This document shows, piece after piece, positions 61,673 to 64,000 of a stretch of 64,000 nucleotides of DNA. Under the pieces are notes generated by a model that saw nothing but the letters and a program-made list of their open reading frames with translations, had not been told where the DNA came from and searched no databases. Numbering within the stretch: position 1 is the stretch's first letter; each line of letters begins with the position of its first letter. The translations under genes and the position numbers were made by a program. The stretch comes from Delftia tsuruhatensis (GTDB lineage Bacteria > Pseudomonadota > Gammaproteobacteria > Burkholderiales > Burkholderiaceae_C): contig NZ_LR813084.1 of NCBI RefSeq assembly GCF_903815225.1, forward strand, positions 3,018,501 through 3,082,500, given 5' to 3'.

Positions 61673-62257
61673 TCAGGGTGATTCGTCCCGTACCTCCAGA
61701 GCCTCCCCGATCGCATAGAAATGCCCGCCCGCCACGTAGTGCAGGCTGCGCAGCGCGGGGTCGGTGTCCTCGAAATGCCAGTGGCCGTCGCGGAACACGC
61801 GCGTGTCCGACCAGGCGCCGACGATCTCGCCGATGAACAGGTCGTAGGCCTGCTGGTTGTGGGGCTCGGGGATCAGGCGGCAGGCCAGCCAGCCCGCGCA
61901 GCCTTCGACGAAGGGCAGGTCGAAGCCGGCGAAATCGAGCAGCGCGACGCCGCTGTCCGCGAGCTTGTGCGCATCGCTGGTCAGGCTGCGCGTGCCGACT
62001 TCGTGCGTGAGCCGCAACTGGGCCGCCGTGGGCACCTGGATCACGAACAGGCCGCTTTGCTCGACCAGCGCCCGCGTGGCGGTGGCCTTGTCGAGGACCA
62101 CGGTGAGCTTGGGCGGGGCGAAGTCCAGCGCGCAGCACCAGGCCGCGGCCATGACGTTGTCCACGCCGTCGTGGCGGGCGGAGACCAGGACCGTGGGGCC
62201 GTGGTTGATCAGGCGGTAGGACTTGGAGAGATCGACCGGGGCGATAGGGGCAGGCAT
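61673..62257 (-). CDS. Flavin reductase-like (FMN-binding split barrel) protein
   Basis: 194 residues. LSKSYRLINHGPTVLVSARH and NVMAAAWCCALDFAPPKLTV open a DIM6/NTAB flavin-reductase domain; EVGTRSLTSDAHKLADSG lies in the expected loop. It supplies reduced flavin or acts as an FMN oxidoreductase. The NAD(P)-binding gene is 27 bp upstream on the same strand. Confidence 0.88.
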   Translation of the reverse strand: MPAPIAPVDLSKSYRLINHGPTVLVSARHDGVDNVMAAAWCCALDFAPPKLTVVLDKATATRALVEQSGLFVIQVPTAAQLRLTHEVGTRSLTSDAHKLADSGVALLDFAGFDLPFVEGCAGWLACRLIPEPHNQQAYDLFIGEIVGAWSDTRVFRDGHWHFEDTDPALRSLHYVAGGHFYAIGEALEVRDESP

Positions 62258-62284
62258 TCAGGAATCCTGTGAATCACGGGGAAG

Positions 62285-62917
62285 TCATTCGGCCAGCGCC
62301 TCGGAGCCCACGGCATGGACACCGGGCTCGGCGCGCAGCGCCGCGTCGACCAGGGCCTGGGCGATGCGGTGGGCGGGATTGAGCCGCCAGCGCCGGGGCA
62401 GCAGCGGTCCCAGCGCGCCCAGCACGGTGACCATGGCGCGCTCGCCCGCGCGGTGCTCGGTGCGCGGGCCGCTGATGAGGCCGGGACGAACGAAGGTGAG
62501 CGAGGTGAAGCCTTCTCCTTGCAGGTCATGCTCCAGCTCGCCCTTGACGCGGTTGTAGAAGATGCGCGATCGCGCATCGGCACCCATGGCCGAGTTCAGC
62601 ACATAGGTCGGTGTGCCGTGGCGCCGCGCAAGGCGGGCGGCCAGCAGTGGATAGTCATGGTCCACGCGCCGGAAGGCGGCCTGGCTGCCCGCCGTCCTGA
62701 TGGTGGTGCCCAGCGTGCAGACCACGGCGTCGGCCTGCCACCAGTCGGCGTCTTCGGGCAGGTGCTCGAAATCGACGACGGGGGCGGACAATTGGGGATG
62801 CGATGGCAGCGCCCGGCGTACCGGGGCCACCACGCGGGTGATGCGGCTGTCGGCCAGGGCCTGTTGCAGCACCTGGCTGCCCACCAGGCCGGTGGCGCCC
62901 ACGATCAGCAGTTGCAT
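62285..62917 (-). CDS. NAD(P)-binding Rossmann oxidoreductase (HTATIP2-like)
   Basis: 210 residues. N-terminal MQLLIVGATGLVGSQVLQQ (GxxGxxG), then VCTLGTTIRTAGSQ and YVLNSAMGADARSRIFYNRVKGELE, an extended atypical SDR as in HTATIP2/CC3-like and NmrA-like proteins. The Y-x-x-x-K is replaced by FYNRVKGELE. Function uncertain. Confidence 0.85.
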   Translation of the reverse strand: MQLLIVGATGLVGSQVLQQALADSRITRVVAPVRRALPSHPQLSAPVVDFEHLPEDADWWQADAVVCTLGTTIRTAGSQAAFRRVDHDYPLLAARLARRHGTPTYVLNSAMGADARSRIFYNRVKGELEHDLQGEGFTSLTFVRPGLISGPRTEHRAGERAMVTVLGALGPLLPRRWRLNPAHRIAQALVDAALRAEPGVHAVGSEALAE

Positions 62918-62983
62918 GGCTTGGTCCTTTGATGCGAACGCAGAACGGCCAGTGTGCCGCAGATCGTGGGGCGGTTGGCCCGC

Positions 62984-64000
62984 TCAGGCGGCCACCGGCC
63001 AGTCGGTATAGCCCTGGGCGCCGCCACCGTAGTAGGCCTCGTGCGGCGCCACGGCCAGTTCCTTGCCGTGGCGCAGGCGCGCCACCAGGTCGGGGTTGGC
63101 GATGAAGGGGCGGCCGATGGCCACGGCATCGACCAGGCCCTTGGCACGGCGGTCCATGGCCAGTGCCAGGTCATAGCCGTTGTTGCCCATGTAGGCGCCG
63201 TCGAAGAGCTTGCGCAGCGCGTCCAGGTCCACGCCGGGCGGCAGTTCGCGCGAGCCGCCGGTGGCGCCTTCCACGAAGTGCAGGTAGGCCAGGCCGAAGC
63301 GGTTGAGCTGGGGGATGAGGTAGCCATAGAGCGCCATCACATCGCTGTCCAGAGGGGTGTTGCCGGCATTGGGCGTCACGGGCGACAGGCGGATGCCCAC
63401 GCGGTCCGCGCCCCAGACCTTGGCCACGGTGTCGGTGACTTCCAGCGTCAGTCGCGCGCGGTTCTCGATGCTTCCGCCATAGGCGTCGCCACGGTGGTTG
63501 GTGGAGTCGCGCAGGAACTGGTCCAGCAGGTAGCCGTTGGCCGAATGCACTTCGACGCCGTCGAAGCCCGCGCGCTTGGCGCACTCGGCCGCGTGGCGGT
63601 ACTGCTCGATGATGCCGGGGATTTCGCCGGTTTCCAGGGCGCGGGGCATGGAGACCTCGGCCACGCCCTTGGGGGTGAAGGTCACGCCCTCGGCCTTGAT
63701 GGCGGAGGGGGCCACGGGGGCGGCCCCGCCGGGCTGCAGGTCCACATGCGAGTAGCGACCCACATGCCACAGCTGGGCGACGATCTTGCCGCCGGCCGCG
63801 TGCACGGCGTCGGTGACCTTCTTCCAGCCGGCGACCTGTTCCTCGGTCCAGATGCCGGGCGTGAGGTTGTAGCCGCGGCCCTGGGCCGAGATGTTGACGG
63901 CTTCGCTGATCAGCAGGCCCGCGCTGGCGCGCTGGGCATAGTAGGCGGCATGCAGTTCGGTGGGCACGCCGTCCTCGCCTGCGCGGCTGCGCGTCAGCGG
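62984..64000 (-). CDS. Old Yellow Enzyme-type alkene reductase, 5' end outside the window
   Basis: About 338 codons present; the N-terminus continues beyond base 64000 (the frame starts PLTRSRAGEDGVPTELHAAYYAQRAS). FMN/substrate motifs: AQLWHVGRYSHVDLQP, GFDGVEVHSANGYLLDQFLRD, YGGSIENRARLTLEV, and near the end GLVDAVAIGRPFIANPDLVAR. Such NemA/OYE enzymes reduce alpha,beta-unsaturated carbonyls or nitro compounds. It leads the string of three redox genes on the minus strand. Confidence 0.93.
   Translation of the reverse strand, partial: PLTRSRAGEDGVPTELHAAYYAQRASAGLLISEAVNISAQGRGYNLTPGIWTEEQVAGWKKVTDAVHAAGGKIVAQLWHVGRYSHVDLQPGGAAPVAPSAIKAEGVTFTPKGVAEVSMPRALETGEIPGIIEQYRHAAECAKRAGFDGVEVHSANGYLLDQFLRDSTNHRGDAYGGSIENRARLTLEVTDTVAKVWGADRVGIRLSPVTPNAGNTPLDSDVMALYGYLIPQLNRFGLAYLHFVEGATGGSRELPPGVDLDALRKLFDGAYMGNNGYDLALAMDRRAKGLVDAVAIGRPFIANPDLVARLRHGKELAVAPHEAYYGGGAQGYTDWPVAA

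Overview
The window is GC-rich chromosomal DNA, most likely from a betaproteobacterium of the Comamonadaceae (Delftia/Comamonas/Acidovorax type). This is inferred from codon use, the wealth of LysR regulators beside catabolic genes, the aspT-aspD pair, and the mix of Moco enzymes, general amino-acid (Aap-type) transport and HME-RND efflux. No rRNA, tRNA, CRISPR array, insertion sequence or phage gene was seen.

Layout. 1-2202: end of a xanthine-dehydrogenase/CoxLMS-type molybdenum hydroxylase operon (large-subunit tail, FAD subunit, 2Fe-2S subunit, CoxG-like protein). 2211-5567: housekeeping and stress genes (Cu/Zn SOD, ChaC-like, OmpA-like, universal stress protein, glyoxalase I). 5737-11917: a visibly AT-richer signalling island with two RcsB-like response regulators flanking a membrane histidine kinase-REC-HPt hybrid, a separate REC-like/HPt protein on the opposite strand and a degenerate EAL protein. 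A perfect palindrome whose core resembles an RcsAB box lies just upstream. 12258-17153: a structured leader with a terminator, then a three-gene periplasmic Moco dehydrogenase (2Fe-2S, Moco, tri-haem cytochrome c). 17175-20303: acyl-CoA dehydrogenase-like gene with a 15-bp minisatellite, a graveyard of two gene fragments, DUF4287 and bestrophin-like genes. 20456-26477: HME-type RND metal efflux operon in order B-A-C behind a small His-rich membrane protein. 26554-32844: PDR-type reductase, LysR, EamA transporter, and the aspT-aspD aspartate decarboxylation pair. 33273-37847: LysR and a four-carbon sugar-acid operon (DUF1537 kinase, PdxA2, unassigned TIM-barrel protein), followed by a deletion scar of a dehydratase tail and a headless LacI regulator. 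37952-42010: Aap-type amino-acid ABC transporter. 42131-50065: TauE/SafE permease and MocR regulator, FAD monooxygenase and LysR, DUF1501/DUF1800 pair. 50066-57364: a ragged accessory stretch with two tiny ORFs, G-runs, an Mrr-like nuclease, a PhzS-like monooxygenase, an AT-rich orphan, a diverged 75-bp repeat, and several genes whose homologous frame is broken next to C/G runs (including argE). 57418-64000: DUF3100 permease and LysR, OsmC, SprT-like protease, flavin reductase, NAD(P)-binding oxidoreductase and an Old Yellow Enzyme cut by the window edge.

The best candidate for an undescribed system is the 5.7-11.9 kb phosphorelay island. Its parts recall Rcs, Bvg and the Pseudomonas Roc/Pvr pathways, but the exact set (two RcsB-like regulators, one tripartite kinase, an extra antiparallel HPt protein and a catalytically degenerate EAL protein) is not one I recognise. 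The second theme is gene decay. Two places retain only the 3' halves of what look like formerly divergent gene pairs. A 7-kb stretch carries repeated frame breaks at or near homopolymers, which could be pseudogenes, phase-variable tracts or sequencing error.
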